From Corallincola platygyrae (GTDB taxonomy: Bacteria > Pseudomonadota > Gammaproteobacteria > Enterobacterales > Neiellaceae): DNA of 64,000 nucleotides. Position 1 is the stretch's first letter; every line of letters starts with the position of its first letter. The notes below the pieces were generated by a model. That model made no database searches and was not told the origin of the DNA. It worked only from the letters and a program-made list of their open reading frames with translations. A program made the position numbers and the translations under genes. Shown here piece by piece: positions 8,120-16,210 of the stretch. The stretch covers positions 248,001 to 312,000 of the forward strand of contig NZ_BAABLI010000017.1 in assembly GCF_039544265.1 (NCBI RefSeq), read 5' to 3'.

Positions 8120-10008
8120 CAGGCACTCTTCTTCAGTAGACCAAGCTTCTTCAAATGAACCAGCAGAATAGATACCGCAGCCGGGGTTATGCCCGAGATA
8201 CGTGATGCCTGGCCAATAGTTTCAGGCTTGGCATTGTTCAATTTGGCGATCACCTCATTTGATAAGCCTGGCACGTTGGCGTAATCCAATTCCAATGGCA
8301 ACAGCGTATTTTCGTTGCGTTGCAGTTTGGCTATCTCATCTTTCTGACGCTCGATATATCCTGCGTACTTGGTTTGGATCTCAACCTGTTCTGCAGCTTG
8401 AACATGTTTCAATGACTCGCCTGTATCTTCCAGCGAAGACAGCATCTCATAGCTGACTTCAGGGCGACGCAGCAGACTTTCCAAATTGGCTTCACGGGAC
8501 AATGGCGTCTTCAACTGAGGATTGAGCTGTTCTGCGGCTTTTGAATTAACCTGGATCCATGTGTGTTTAAGACGCTGTTTCTCCTGCTCGATCAGTTCAA
8601 GTTTCTCATTAAACGCCTGCCAACGCTGATCGTCGACAAGGCCCAATTCACGCCCCTTCGGCGTCAGTCGAAGATCGGCATTGTCTTCACGGAGCAGCAG
8701 ACGGTATTCAGCACGGCTGGTGAACATACGGTAAGGCTCTTGGGTACCCAAGGTTGCCAGATCATCAACCAACACACCGATGTATGCTTCGTCACGACGA
8801 GGCGTCCACTGCTCGCGCCGTTTGGCAGCCTGAGCCGCGTTCATGCCCGCAATCAAACCCTGTGCGCCAGCTTCCTCGTAACCGGTAGTGCCATTGATCT
8901 GCCCGGCAAAATAAAGCCCGCCGATATATTTCGTTTCCAACGTGCCCTTAAGATCCCGAGGATCGAAGAAGTCATATTCGATCGCATAACCGGGACGAGT
9001 GATGTGCGCATTCTCAAAACCGCGGATCGAATGAACCAGGTTTAACTGCACATCAAATGGCAGACTGGTACTGATGCCGTTGGGATAAACTTCATGTGTT
9101 GTCAGCCCTTCAGGCTCAACAAATATCTGATGGGATTGCTTGTCAGCAAAACGCATCACCTTATCTTCGATAGAGGGACAGTAGCGAGGACCAACACCTT
9201 CGATCACACCCGCGTACATGGGTGAACGATCGAGGCCGCCGCGAATAATGTCATGGGTATCGCTGTTGGTATGTGTGATGTAACAAGGGATCTGCTGAGG
9301 GTGCTGACTCCGATCACCCATAAACGAGAACGTTGGTGTTGGATTGTCACCAGGCTGAGCTTCCATCACGGAAAAATCGATACTGCGTGCATCAATACGC
9401 GGTGGTGTACCTGTTTTCAAGCGTCCAACACGAAACGGCAGTTCTCGAAGTCGTTGTGCTAACGCAATGGAAGGAGGATCTCCAGCACGACCACCGCTGT
9501 AGTTCTCCATACCGATATGGATCTGACCGCCCAGAAAAGTGCCAACCGTTAGAACAACAGATTCAGCACTAAAGCGCAGCCCCATCTTGGTAACTACACC
9601 GGTTACGCGATCATTTTCAACGATCAAGTCATCACAGGACTGTTGAAACAAGGTCAGGTTAGGTTGGTTTTCTAATGCATGCCTGACAAAAGCTTTGTAG
9701 AGCTGACGGTCGGCCTGTGCTCGTGTCGCTCTCACTGCAGGACCTTTACTGGCATTCAGAGTTCTGAATTGGATCCCACCATGATCGATCGCTGTCGCCA
9801 TCAAACCACCCAAGGCATCGATCTCTTTTACCAAGTGACCTTTACCAATACCGCCAATAGCAGGGTTGCAGGACATCTGACCCAGTGTATCTATGTTGTG
9901 TGTCAGCAACAGGGTCTCTGCACCCATACGTGCAGCAGCCATGGCCGCTTCCGTGCCTGCATGGCCACCGCCAACAACGATCACGTCAAATTTTTTATCG
10001 AAAAGCAT
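8119..10008 (-). CDS. mnmG: tRNA U34 carboxymethylaminomethyl-modifying enzyme subunit MnmG
   Basis: FAD-dependent partner of MnmE in making the wobble-uridine modification of tRNA (629 residues, formerly GidA). The dinucleotide-binding motif GGGHAGTEAAMAA is at residues 13-25; the conserved MSCNPAIGGIGKGHLVKEID and PRYCPSIEDK follow. It is transcribed away from oriC, as in E. coli. Its partner mnmE is at 19-20.4 kb. Confidence 0.98.
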   Translation of the reverse strand: MLFDKKFDVIVVGGGHAGTEAAMAAARMGAETLLLTHNIDTLGQMSCNPAIGGIGKGHLVKEIDALGGLMATAIDHGGIQFRTLNASKGPAVRATRAQADRQLYKAFVRHALENQPNLTLFQQSCDDLIVENDRVTGVVTKMGLRFSAESVVLTVGTFLGGQIHIGMENYSGGRAGDPPSIALAQRLRELPFRVGRLKTGTPPRIDARSIDFSVMEAQPGDNPTPTFSFMGDRSQHPQQIPCYITHTNSDTHDIIRGGLDRSPMYAGVIEGVGPRYCPSIEDKVMRFADKQSHQIFVEPEGLTTHEVYPNGISTSLPFDVQLNLVHSIRGFENAHITRPGYAIEYDFFDPRDLKGTLETKYIGGLYFAGQINGTTGYEEAGAQGLIAGMNAAQAAKRREQWTPRRDEAYIGVLVDDLATLGTQEPYRMFTSRAEYRLLLREDNADLRLTPKGRELGLVDDQRWQAFNEKLELIEQEKQRLKHTWIQVNSKAAEQLNPQLKTPLSREANLESLLRRPEVSYEMLSSLEDTGESLKHVQAAEQVEIQTKYAGYIERQKDEIAKLQRNENTLLPLELDYANVPGLSNEVIAKLNNAKPETIGQASRISGITPAAVSILLVHLKKLGLLKKSA

Positions 10009-10080
10009 GGTGGCCTCTTAACTAAGCGAGTCAAAAAGATCTAAGGATCATTTTAGGGCGGAATATTCTACTTGATGCGG

Positions 10081-10375
10081 CTTTGCGGGTGAAGCAGAAA
10101 GGATCTTTGCTTTTTAAATAAGATCAAAAAGATCTTTAGATTGATCTTATTTGATCTATTAATAAGATCCGAGATCCCTGTGTATTAACTAAATAAACCT
10201 TTGCAAAACAATGTGTTGACGTGTAAATAACTTGTGTGATCGCTGGGATCTAGGTGGGAATGATCGTGGATAAAATGGGATCTTATCCACATGGGGGATC
10301 TACCAAATAAAGATATTCTGGATCTTTTCTTGTTTATTGTGGGTAAAACACCAACTTATACACAGAAAAGATCCA
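10081..10375. other. Chromosomal replication origin oriC
   Basis: The 373-base gap between mnmG and mioC has the E. coli oriC layout. I count 16 GATC sites between 10038 and 10373, against one or two expected. Two perfect DnaA boxes (TTATNCACA) are at 10283-10291 and 10356-10364 on the plus strand. Boxes with one mismatch are on the minus strand at 10179-10187, 10265-10273 and 10338-10346. The mnmG side is AT-rich with GATC-led 13-mers. mioC is transcribed towards this region and mnmG away from it. The GATC density predicts Dam methylation and SeqA sequestration. Confidence 0.95.
10102..10170. other. Candidate DNA unwinding element of oriC
   Basis: A very AT-rich stretch on the mnmG side of oriC. 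Several 13-mers start with GATC followed by T/A-rich sequence (GATCTTTGCTTTT at 10102, GATCTATTAATAA at 10153), resembling the L/M/R repeats of the E. coli origin. The DnaA boxes lie to the right of it. The assignment is by analogy. Confidence 0.7.
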
Positions 10376-10381
10376 GGGTTA

Positions 10382-10834
10382 TTAATTCAGCTTTTTAATA
10401 AATTCTGGCAACCAGGCTTCTGCGGCGTCTTCAGGCACTGGTGTTTCCTGAACATCAATCTCAAGTCGGTCAAGAAGCTTAAACGCGCCCAGGTCTTCCA
10501 ACACCGTATCCATGGTTTTGCTGCCTTCGCAGAAGGTATCGTAGCTTGAGTCGCCTAAACCAATCACACCATACTTCACCTGTGCCAGGTTGGGGCGGTG
10601 CAGCATCAGGTATTCAGCAAGCGGTTGGATATTGTCTGGCAGATCGCCAGCACCGTGGGTTGAGGTACAAATCAGCCAGTTCTGATCGCTGCCTGCTTCA
10701 GGTTTCCAAACATTAAAATCAGTGACAATCTCTGGGGCATAACCCGCTTCTTTAAGCAGCGCAGCGGCGTGATCTGCTACATATTCAGTGGCACCCAACA
10801 TAGATCCGACCAAGAGAGTAACTGACTCTGACAT
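10382..10834 (-). CDS. mioC: FMN-binding protein MioC (flavodoxin-like)
   Basis: Short-chain flavodoxin of 150 residues. The phosphate-binding loop GSMLGATEYVAD is at residues 10-21, and CTSTHGAGDLPDN and IGLGDSSYDTFC are the other FMN-contacting loops. In E. coli MioC supports biotin synthase and its transcription runs into oriC; here too the gene reads straight into oriC, ending a few bases from it. Three GATC sites within 13 bases (10909-10921) lie just upstream of the start. Confidence 0.96.
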   Translation of the reverse strand: MSESVTLLVGSMLGATEYVADHAAALLKEAGYAPEIVTDFNVWKPEAGSDQNWLICTSTHGAGDLPDNIQPLAEYLMLHRPNLAQVKYGVIGLGDSSYDTFCEGSKTMDTVLEDLGAFKLLDRLEIDVQETPVPEDAAEAWLPEFIKKLN

Positions 10835-11150
10835 TTAAACCTCGATGATTGGCTGATAATGGGCGCTATTGTAACTGGCTAAACCAGTTGTGGCTAACTC
10901 TGTGGAAAGATCCGATCGATCGCTGTGATTAAGATATGAATAACCTTAATGATGGTGGTGTATTTCTTAGTGAGGATTGAATTCTAATATACTGATATTA
11001 AATAATTTTATTCACTTTTTCATATTGTTTGCGTGGGTGGATTGAGCTCAAAGTACACCCGATCTCTATGTACGCAGATAATCCTCCACCTGACCTACCT
11101 TTGTTTTCTATCAGCTTTATCTCAAAAACGTACTTTGGTCCCGTCGTTCA
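10835..11150. other. Intergenic region upstream of mioC
   Basis: No convincing gene. It holds three overlapping or adjacent GATC sites (10909-10921), a small inverted repeat AACTGG/CCAGTT at 10873-10889, and an AT-rich stretch from about 10930 to 11030. It presumably carries the mioC promoter on the minus strand. Open reading frames here have no ribosome site or family resemblance. Confidence 0.6.
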
Positions 11151-11157
11151 ATTTAAC

Positions 11158-11205
11158 CGGACAGTTCATTTCCAAACGGACACTTTTTGAGTGTCCGCGG
11201 ACACT
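11158..11205. promoter_or_regulatory. Candidate upstream activator site (palindromic) of the efflux operon
   Basis: AGTGTCCGCGGACACT at 11190-11205 is a perfect 16-base palindrome. A further CGGACACT at 11177-11184 also pairs with the left arm (loop TTTTG). CGGACA half-sites occur at 11158, 11177 and 11198, spaced 19 and 21 bases (about two helical turns), plus the inverted copy at 11192. The cluster lies 65 bases upstream of a -24/-12-like promoter and upstream of an operon that encodes a sigma-54 activator, so it is a likely binding site for that activator. Confidence 0.6.
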
Positions 11206-11269
11206 CTATCTTCGTCCGATTTTTGCTTTTTATTTCTTATCTGTATGTTTTGTAAATACTTTGTTGCAT

Positions 11270-11285
11270 TGGTACGTAAATTGTA
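11270..11285 (+). promoter_or_regulatory. Candidate sigma-54 (-24/-12) promoter of the efflux operon
   Basis: TGGTACGTAAATTGTA matches the TGGCACG-N4-TTGCA consensus at 10 of 12 informative positions. The GG (11271-11272) is intact; the -12 GC is GT. It lies 63 bases before the start of the adaptor gene, so transcription would begin near 11296. The operon encodes its own NtrC-type regulator. Confidence 0.55.
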
Positions 11286-11347
11286 ATGGTAGTCGCAATT
11301 CCAAAAATCGATGTAGCGCAGTTTGTTACCCATCAAGGAGTCGACCG

Positions 11348-12610
11348 ATGATCAAAGACACCAGTGCTCAGGACACAGTTGTTTCGCCCAGTGTATCTAA
11401 GCGCTTTAAGCAACCTCTGTTGTGGGGTGTGTTTGCTCTGGGTCTGGGAGTTTTGCTGTGGGGGACGGTTACCGCCAGTACTGCGAACCATTCGATAGCG
11501 AGAGCGGATCTCCGTTTTGCCACGCTGACCAAAGGCGATCTGATTAGAGATATTGCCACGTCTGGAAAGATCGTGGCTGCCAACGCACCGGTCCTTTACA
11601 GCCTGGATAAAGGCACTGTTACTCTGCTGGCCAAACCGGGTGATGAGGTCGCCAAAGGCGACATTGTTGCGGAAATCGAAAGCCCCACGTTGCTGAATAA
11701 CCTCAAGCAGCAGCAGGCATTGCTTGAGGGCATGAAAAGCAGTTTGCAACGAGCCCACCTTAATGCCCGTCGCGACCTAATCAAGGCTGAGCAAACCATA
11801 GATATGGCTAAGGTCGACCTGGATGCTGCTGCCCGGGAAAGTCGTCGTGGCCATCAACTTATCGCCGACAAGCTGATCTCCCAGATCGATTTTGAGAAGA
11901 ATGAAGATGATCTGAAAAAAGCAAAAATGCTCTACGGTCATGCCAAACAGGAAGCCGGTCTGATGAAAGACACTCTGGCGTTTGAGCTTCAGAACCTTGA
12001 GGCTGAGGTTAACAGGCAGGTATTGGTTGTCGAGGAACTTAAACGTCAGGTTGAGGCGTTGGCTATCAAAGCGCCGGTAGCAGGGATTATCGGCAATTGG
12101 CTGGTTGAGCAGAAAGCGCGTATTGAAGCCAATGCTGCGATCTTAACCGTTGTTGATCTAACCGCTTTTGAAGCTGAGCTGATGGTGCCTGAGTCTTATG
12201 CCGATGATCTTGGTCTGGGGATGGAAGTGGAGCTGAGTTTTGGCGCCATCAAAGTGATGGGACAACTGAGCTCGATTTCTCCAGAGGTACGTAATCGTGA
12301 GGTGACTGCAAGAGTAAGGTTTGCCCAGCAATCAGGATTGAAGCTTCGCCAGAATCAATGGCTTTCAGCGAGAGTATTACTGGAGAATCGAAAAGATGTG
12401 CTGATGGTAAAGCGCGGCGCATTTGTCACCAGTGGTGGAGGACGTGAGGTTTACGTTGTCGAGGGAGAGCAAGCTGTGAAAAAGAGCATTCGCCTGGGAG
12501 CCCGCAGCTCAAGTCATGTCGAGGTGATTAGTGGTGGTAAGCCTGGGGATGTGTGGGTGATCTCTTCTATTCACGATCTGAACGGTGCTGAACAAGTGCT
12601 GATCAACTAA
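11348..12610 (+). CDS. Efflux periplasmic adaptor (HlyD/MacA-like membrane fusion protein)
   Basis: Periplasmic adaptor expected to join the ABC transporter encoded downstream to an outer-membrane channel. The start is the ATG at 11348, 7 bases after AAGGAG (11335-11340); the open frame extends upstream without support. It has 420 residues: a short cytoplasmic N-terminus, a membrane anchor at about 23-41, a first lipoyl half with DKGTVTLLAKPGDEVAKGDIVAEI, a long alpha-helical hairpin (about 115-230), a second lipoyl half with IKAPVAGIIGNW, and beta-barrel domains. No outer-membrane TolC partner is in the window. The substrate is unknown. Confidence 0.9.
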   Translation: MIKDTSAQDTVVSPSVSKRFKQPLLWGVFALGLGVLLWGTVTASTANHSIARADLRFATLTKGDLIRDIATSGKIVAANAPVLYSLDKGTVTLLAKPGDEVAKGDIVAEIESPTLLNNLKQQQALLEGMKSSLQRAHLNARRDLIKAEQTIDMAKVDLDAAARESRRGHQLIADKLISQIDFEKNEDDLKKAKMLYGHAKQEAGLMKDTLAFELQNLEAEVNRQVLVVEELKRQVEALAIKAPVAGIIGNWLVEQKARIEANAAILTVVDLTAFEAELMVPESYADDLGLGMEVELSFGAIKVMGQLSSISPEVRNREVTARVRFAQQSGLKLRQNQWLSARVLLENRKDVLMVKRGAFVTSGGGREVYVVEGEQAVKKSIRLGARSSSHVEVISGGKPGDVWVISSIHDLNGAEQVLIN

Positions 12611-12630
12611 TTCGAATTAAGGATAAACCC

Positions 12631-12861
12631 ATGAACCTACCATTTGATGTTAGCGCTTTGGTCCAGAAGTTCGTCAGTTTTTCACCACTTGCGTTGCTTA
12701 TGCTGGCGGTGCATTTGTTTCACAGCAGTACCCAACAATACCTGTTGCACAGCCAACCAGCCCCTAAATCATGCGGCGTGCAGAGTGATACCTCTATCGA
12801 ACAGGCAATCCAACAGTTGATCGAGCTGGTCAGACTGCTTTTGGAAATCAATTTTATTTAA
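12631..12861 (+). CDS. Small predicted membrane protein in the efflux operon
   Basis: A 76-residue protein I do not recognise. It has a good ribosome site (AAGGAT, 6 bases before the ATG) and fits tightly between adaptor (20-base gap) and ATPase (16-base gap). Residues about 15-33 (FSPLALLMLAVHLFHSSTQ) form one possible membrane helix. The tail IEQAIQQLIELVRLLLEINF looks like an amphipathic helix. There is one cysteine. It could be a small accessory or stabilising subunit of the transporter; that is inference from position only. Confidence 0.65.
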   Translation: MNLPFDVSALVQKFVSFSPLALLMLAVHLFHSSTQQYLLHSQPAPKSCGVQSDTSIEQAIQQLIELVRLLLEINFI

Positions 12862-12877
12862 CACCAAGGAGAGAATC

Positions 12878-13594
12878 ATGTTGTCAATGCAGAACATAAG
12901 TAAGGTGTTTAAAACAGATTTGGTCGAAACACACGCGTTACGCGACTTTAACTTGGAAGTTAGTGAAGGTGAGTTTGTGGCCGTGACCGGTCCTTCCGGT
13001 TCTGGAAAAACCACGTTTCTGAACATCGCCGGATTGTTGGAAGGTGTAACGGGCGGAGAGTATCACCTGGATGGCGTAAACATCGCCAATCTCAGTGATA
13101 ATGCCAGTTCCAGGATCCGCAATGAAAAAATTGGTTTCATCTTTCAGGGATTTAATCTGATTCCCGATCTGAACCTTGCCGAGAATGTAGAAGTTCCCCT
13201 GCGCTATCGTGGCTTTAACAGCAAGGAGCGTGCGAAAAGGGTCAAGGAAGCCTTGGAGCAGGTTGGACTCGGCGCTCGCATGAAACATCTACCATCTCAG
13301 TTATCTGGAGGTCAGCAGCAGCGGGTCGCTATTGCACGTGCTTTGGCGGGTAAACCTCGCTTTCTGTTGGCGGATGAGCCTACCGGTAACCTTGACAGCA
13401 TCATGGCTCGGCAGGTGATGGAGCTGCTTGAGGACATTAACAAAGCCGGTACCACCATCATTATGGTAACTCACGACCCCGAGCTGGCACGTCGTGCACA
13501 GCGAAACATCCAGATCGTTGATGGCAAAGTCTGTGATTTTACTCTGTATAACGGTGGCAAATCGCAAACGCCCCTTGAACAGGTTGCAGGATAG
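12878..13594 (+). CDS. MacB/LolD-type ABC transporter ATP-binding protein
   Basis: ATPase (238 residues) for the two FtsX-like permeases that follow. The Walker A GPSGSGKT is at 38-45, the Q-loop in FIFQGFNLIPDLNLAE, the signature LSGGQQQRVAIARAL near 144, Walker B with FLLADEPTGNLDS, and the switch His in THDPELARR. It belongs to the type VII (mechanotransmission) ABC family on sequence pattern. Good Shine-Dalgarno AAGGAGAG precedes the ATG. It ends 10 bases before the first permease. Confidence 0.95.
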   Translation: MLSMQNISKVFKTDLVETHALRDFNLEVSEGEFVAVTGPSGSGKTTFLNIAGLLEGVTGGEYHLDGVNIANLSDNASSRIRNEKIGFIFQGFNLIPDLNLAENVEVPLRYRGFNSKERAKRVKEALEQVGLGARMKHLPSQLSGGQQQRVAIARALAGKPRFLLADEPTGNLDSIMARQVMELLEDINKAGTTIIMVTHDPELARRAQRNIQIVDGKVCDFTLYNGGKSQTPLEQVAG

Positions 13595-13604
13595 GGGGCG
13601 CAGA

Positions 13605-14906
13605 ATGTTTATTTACTATCTCGATTTGGCGTGGCGCAGTATCAAAAATACGCCGTTGTTGTCATTGCTGATGGTGTTGGCCATTTCTATCGGTATTGGT
13701 ATCACTATCACGACGTTGAACATCTACCAGATGGCCTCTGTTAATCCCGCGGGAGAACGTTCATCCGTGCTTTATGAGGTTCGCTTATGGAGTCAGGAAG
13801 CGGACAGCTGGGATGAGATGAATCCGCAGATTACCTATCAAGATGGTTTTAATCTGCGTCAGAGCGATATTCCAACACGCCAGACCCCTATGTTTATGAC
13901 AGGCATGGCGATCCAAACGGAAGATCCTAAACAAGCGCCTTTACTTGAGAGTGCGCGTGTCTCTGACAGCGATTTTTTTGCGCTTTTTTCCATACCATTT
14001 ATCTATGGTGGGCCTTGGGACAAAGCCATTGATAAAGAGCCAGGTTACCAAGTCGTGATTAGGGCTGATCTAAATCAGGAGCTATTCGGTGGGCAGAACA
14101 GCGTAGGTAAAGTGCTCTATCTGAACCAGAAACCCTACAAGGTAGCTGGCGTTATTGATGACTGGAAACCGAGCCCGAAGTACTACGATGTAAACAATGG
14201 TGCTTTTAACGATAGTGAGCGCCTTTACGTTCCTTATTCACTTGCGCCCATAGAGGAGTATCAGAGTTGGGGTAACAATCAGAGTTGGAAGAATGAATCG
14301 ATCGTTACCTACCAAGACAAGCTGGCCTCTGAAACCCACTGGAATCAATACTGGGTCGAGCTGAACACACCTGAACAAAAACAGGCGTATGAGCAGTGGC
14401 TTGAAGGCTATATTGCGCAGCAGCAATTGCTTGGTCGTTTTGCCTCTGATAGCCCTTATGCCGATATTTCTGACGTATCTGAGTGGCTAGTCATTAACAA
14501 AGTCGTTCCCGAAGACAGCAAGGTGTTGGTGGGGCTAAGTGCGCTGTTTTTAATTGTTTGTCTAGTGAACATGCTGGGATTACTGCTGGCTAAGTTTCTT
14601 AAACGTGCGCCGGAAGTGGGCGTTCGCAGAGCGATTGGTGCCAGTCGCACGCAGATTTTTATGCAGCATATGGTCGAGGTCGGCGTCGTTGGTTTCTGGG
14701 GAGGTTTGATTGGATTGATATGGGCGGCTGTCTCCTTGAGTGTGCTCTCTTCAAGGTTTGGCCTGGAAGAGTCTCTGACCCAATTGGATATGAGTATGTG
14801 GATCATTGCGCCAACTGTTGCCATTACCAGTGCCTTAGTCGCCGGCCTGTATCCAGCATGGCAAATCTGCATTGCCAATCCCAGTAGCCATTTGAAGAGC
14901 CAGTAG
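13605..14906 (+). CDS. FtsX/MacB-like ABC permease, first of two
   Basis: Membrane subunit with 433 residues. The start is the ATG at 13605, after AGGGGGCG; the open frame extends back into the ATPase gene without support. The architecture is MacB-core/FtsX: one N-terminal membrane helix (about 15-38), a large periplasmic domain of roughly 270 residues, and three C-terminal helices (about 322-346, 368-392 and 402-425). The motif VGVRRAIGASRTQIFMQHM before helix 3 is typical of FtsX domains. It probably pairs with the next gene as a heterodimer. Confidence 0.92.
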   Translation: MFIYYLDLAWRSIKNTPLLSLLMVLAISIGIGITITTLNIYQMASVNPAGERSSVLYEVRLWSQEADSWDEMNPQITYQDGFNLRQSDIPTRQTPMFMTGMAIQTEDPKQAPLLESARVSDSDFFALFSIPFIYGGPWDKAIDKEPGYQVVIRADLNQELFGGQNSVGKVLYLNQKPYKVAGVIDDWKPSPKYYDVNNGAFNDSERLYVPYSLAPIEEYQSWGNNQSWKNESIVTYQDKLASETHWNQYWVELNTPEQKQAYEQWLEGYIAQQQLLGRFASDSPYADISDVSEWLVINKVVPEDSKVLVGLSALFLIVCLVNMLGLLLAKFLKRAPEVGVRRAIGASRTQIFMQHMVEVGVVGFWGGLIGLIWAAVSLSVLSSRFGLEESLTQLDMSMWIIAPTVAITSALVAGLYPAWQICIANPSSHLKSQ

Positions 14907-14919
14907 AGGGAGCGTATTC

Positions 14920-16134
14920 ATGTTTCATATTAAACCTATCATCAGCACCCTGCTGCGCAGTAAAAGTGGTCCACTGCTGTTGCTTGCTCAGATCATTCTG
15001 TCCGTGGCGATTGTCGCCAATGCCAGTTTTATCATCAACGAACGTTTAGCACTGATGTCTCGAGACTCAGGCGTGGCCGAAGATGAGGTGTTTGATATCA
15101 ACATCTATAACTTCGGTGCGGGTATCGACTATGGCTTACAGAACAGCCTGGACATGCAGATAATCCGTGACATTCCCGGTGTTAAGGCCGCAACTTCAAC
15201 CAGTATGACGCCTCTGAGCGGGGGCGGCTGGTCTTCCACTTTGACCTATGGTCCCAGCGAAGAGTCTCATAAATCAGCCCCCCAGGCTGCTATGTACTAT
15301 GGCGATGAGCAAATGATGGAAGCGATGGGGGTGAAGTTGATTGAGGGGCGTAATTTCTACCCCGAAGAAGTTCAGGTGGGACATCCTGACAGCGCAACTA
15401 AAGTGATCCTGTCCAAGGCCTTTGCCACCCATGTTTTTGGTGAGCAATCGCCCATTGGTCAAACGTTGTACGCAGGCGGGTGGGGTGAACAGGCGCTGGA
15501 AGTGATAGGTGTGGTTGAAAAACTTCAGGGGGCATGGGTCAACTCATCCCATCTGGATAATGCAATGATACTGAATGTCGAATTAGGGTTGTGGCCTTTC
15601 ACTAAGTTTTTGGTGCGCGCTGATGCGGGGGCTATGACTGAACTTAAGCCCCTGATTACCGCAGCGTTGCATCAAGAAAATAAAGACCGGGTGATTGATG
15701 GTTTTCGAATGATAAGCGAGCATCGCCAGCGGGTTTATCAATCTCACGAATTGATGGCTTCGGTATTAAGTATGATGGTGATATTGCTACTGATGATCAC
15801 CAGCTTGGGGTTGACTGGGATGGTAATGTTCAATATCGAGCGCCGGACCAAGCAGATTGGAACCCGTCGAGCCCTTGGTGCGAAGAAGCGCGATATAGTG
15901 AGCTTCTTTCTGGTGGAAAACTATCTGATTGCACTGGTAGGCGGGGTCATCGGTGGATTGCTGGCGGTGCAGCTGGGTCAACAATTGATGAGTTTGTATG
16001 ATCTGCCAAAGTTGGCGCTTGTCTATCCTGTGGTCACCGTCGCTGGGTTGTTTGTTCTAACCACCATTGCCGTGGTATTTCCCGCACGCAAGGCGGCTAA
16101 AATTTCTCCGGCCATCGCAACACGAACCGTGTGA
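14920..16134 (+). CDS. FtsX/MacB-like ABC permease, second of two
   Basis: Second membrane subunit, 404 residues, 13 bases after the first and different from it in sequence. It has an N-terminal helix (about 17-36), a periplasmic MacB-core domain and three C-terminal helices. IGTRRALGAKKRDIVSFFLVEN is the FtsX coupling motif. A pair of unequal permeases with one ATPase and one adaptor suggests a heterodimeric transporter rather than the E. coli MacB homodimer, in which ATPase and permease are fused. Confidence 0.92.
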   Translation: MFHIKPIISTLLRSKSGPLLLLAQIILSVAIVANASFIINERLALMSRDSGVAEDEVFDINIYNFGAGIDYGLQNSLDMQIIRDIPGVKAATSTSMTPLSGGGWSSTLTYGPSEESHKSAPQAAMYYGDEQMMEAMGVKLIEGRNFYPEEVQVGHPDSATKVILSKAFATHVFGEQSPIGQTLYAGGWGEQALEVIGVVEKLQGAWVNSSHLDNAMILNVELGLWPFTKFLVRADAGAMTELKPLITAALHQENKDRVIDGFRMISEHRQRVYQSHELMASVLSMMVILLLMITSLGLTGMVMFNIERRTKQIGTRRALGAKKRDIVSFFLVENYLIALVGGVIGGLLAVQLGQQLMSLYDLPKLALVYPVVTVAGLFVLTTIAVVFPARKAAKISPAIATRTV

Positions 16135-16151
16135 TTTTATTTTATTCACTG

Positions 16152-16182
16152 CTTAAACTGGCAAACGCATTGCCAGTTTAAG
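16152..16182. other. Long perfect inverted repeat between transporter and regulator genes
   Basis: CTTAAACTGGCAA (16152-16164) and TTGCCAGTTTAAG (16170-16182) form a perfect 13-base stem with a 5-base loop. No T-run follows, so it is not a standard intrinsic terminator. It lies 17 bases after the second permease and 28 bases before the regulator, and could lower read-through or protect mRNA ends, setting a different dose for transporter and regulator. Confidence 0.6.
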
Positions 16183-16210
16183 TCTATCTGCTAAGGACGT
16201 TTGCAATTTG

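Noticed and set aside
8563..9045. 160-codon plus-strand open frame opposite mnmG
   Set aside because: Antisense to conserved mnmG with no ribosome site or known family.
11033..11347. Upstream extension of the adaptor reading frame
   Set aside because: It would place the activator palindrome and sigma-54 promoter inside the coding region, and a strong ribosome site marks the ATG at 11348.
13335..13340. CACGTG core as a possible parS
   Set aside because: The flanks do not match GTT(C/T)C...GAAC; the hexamer alone is not enough. The same holds for 23806-23811 and 44744-44749.
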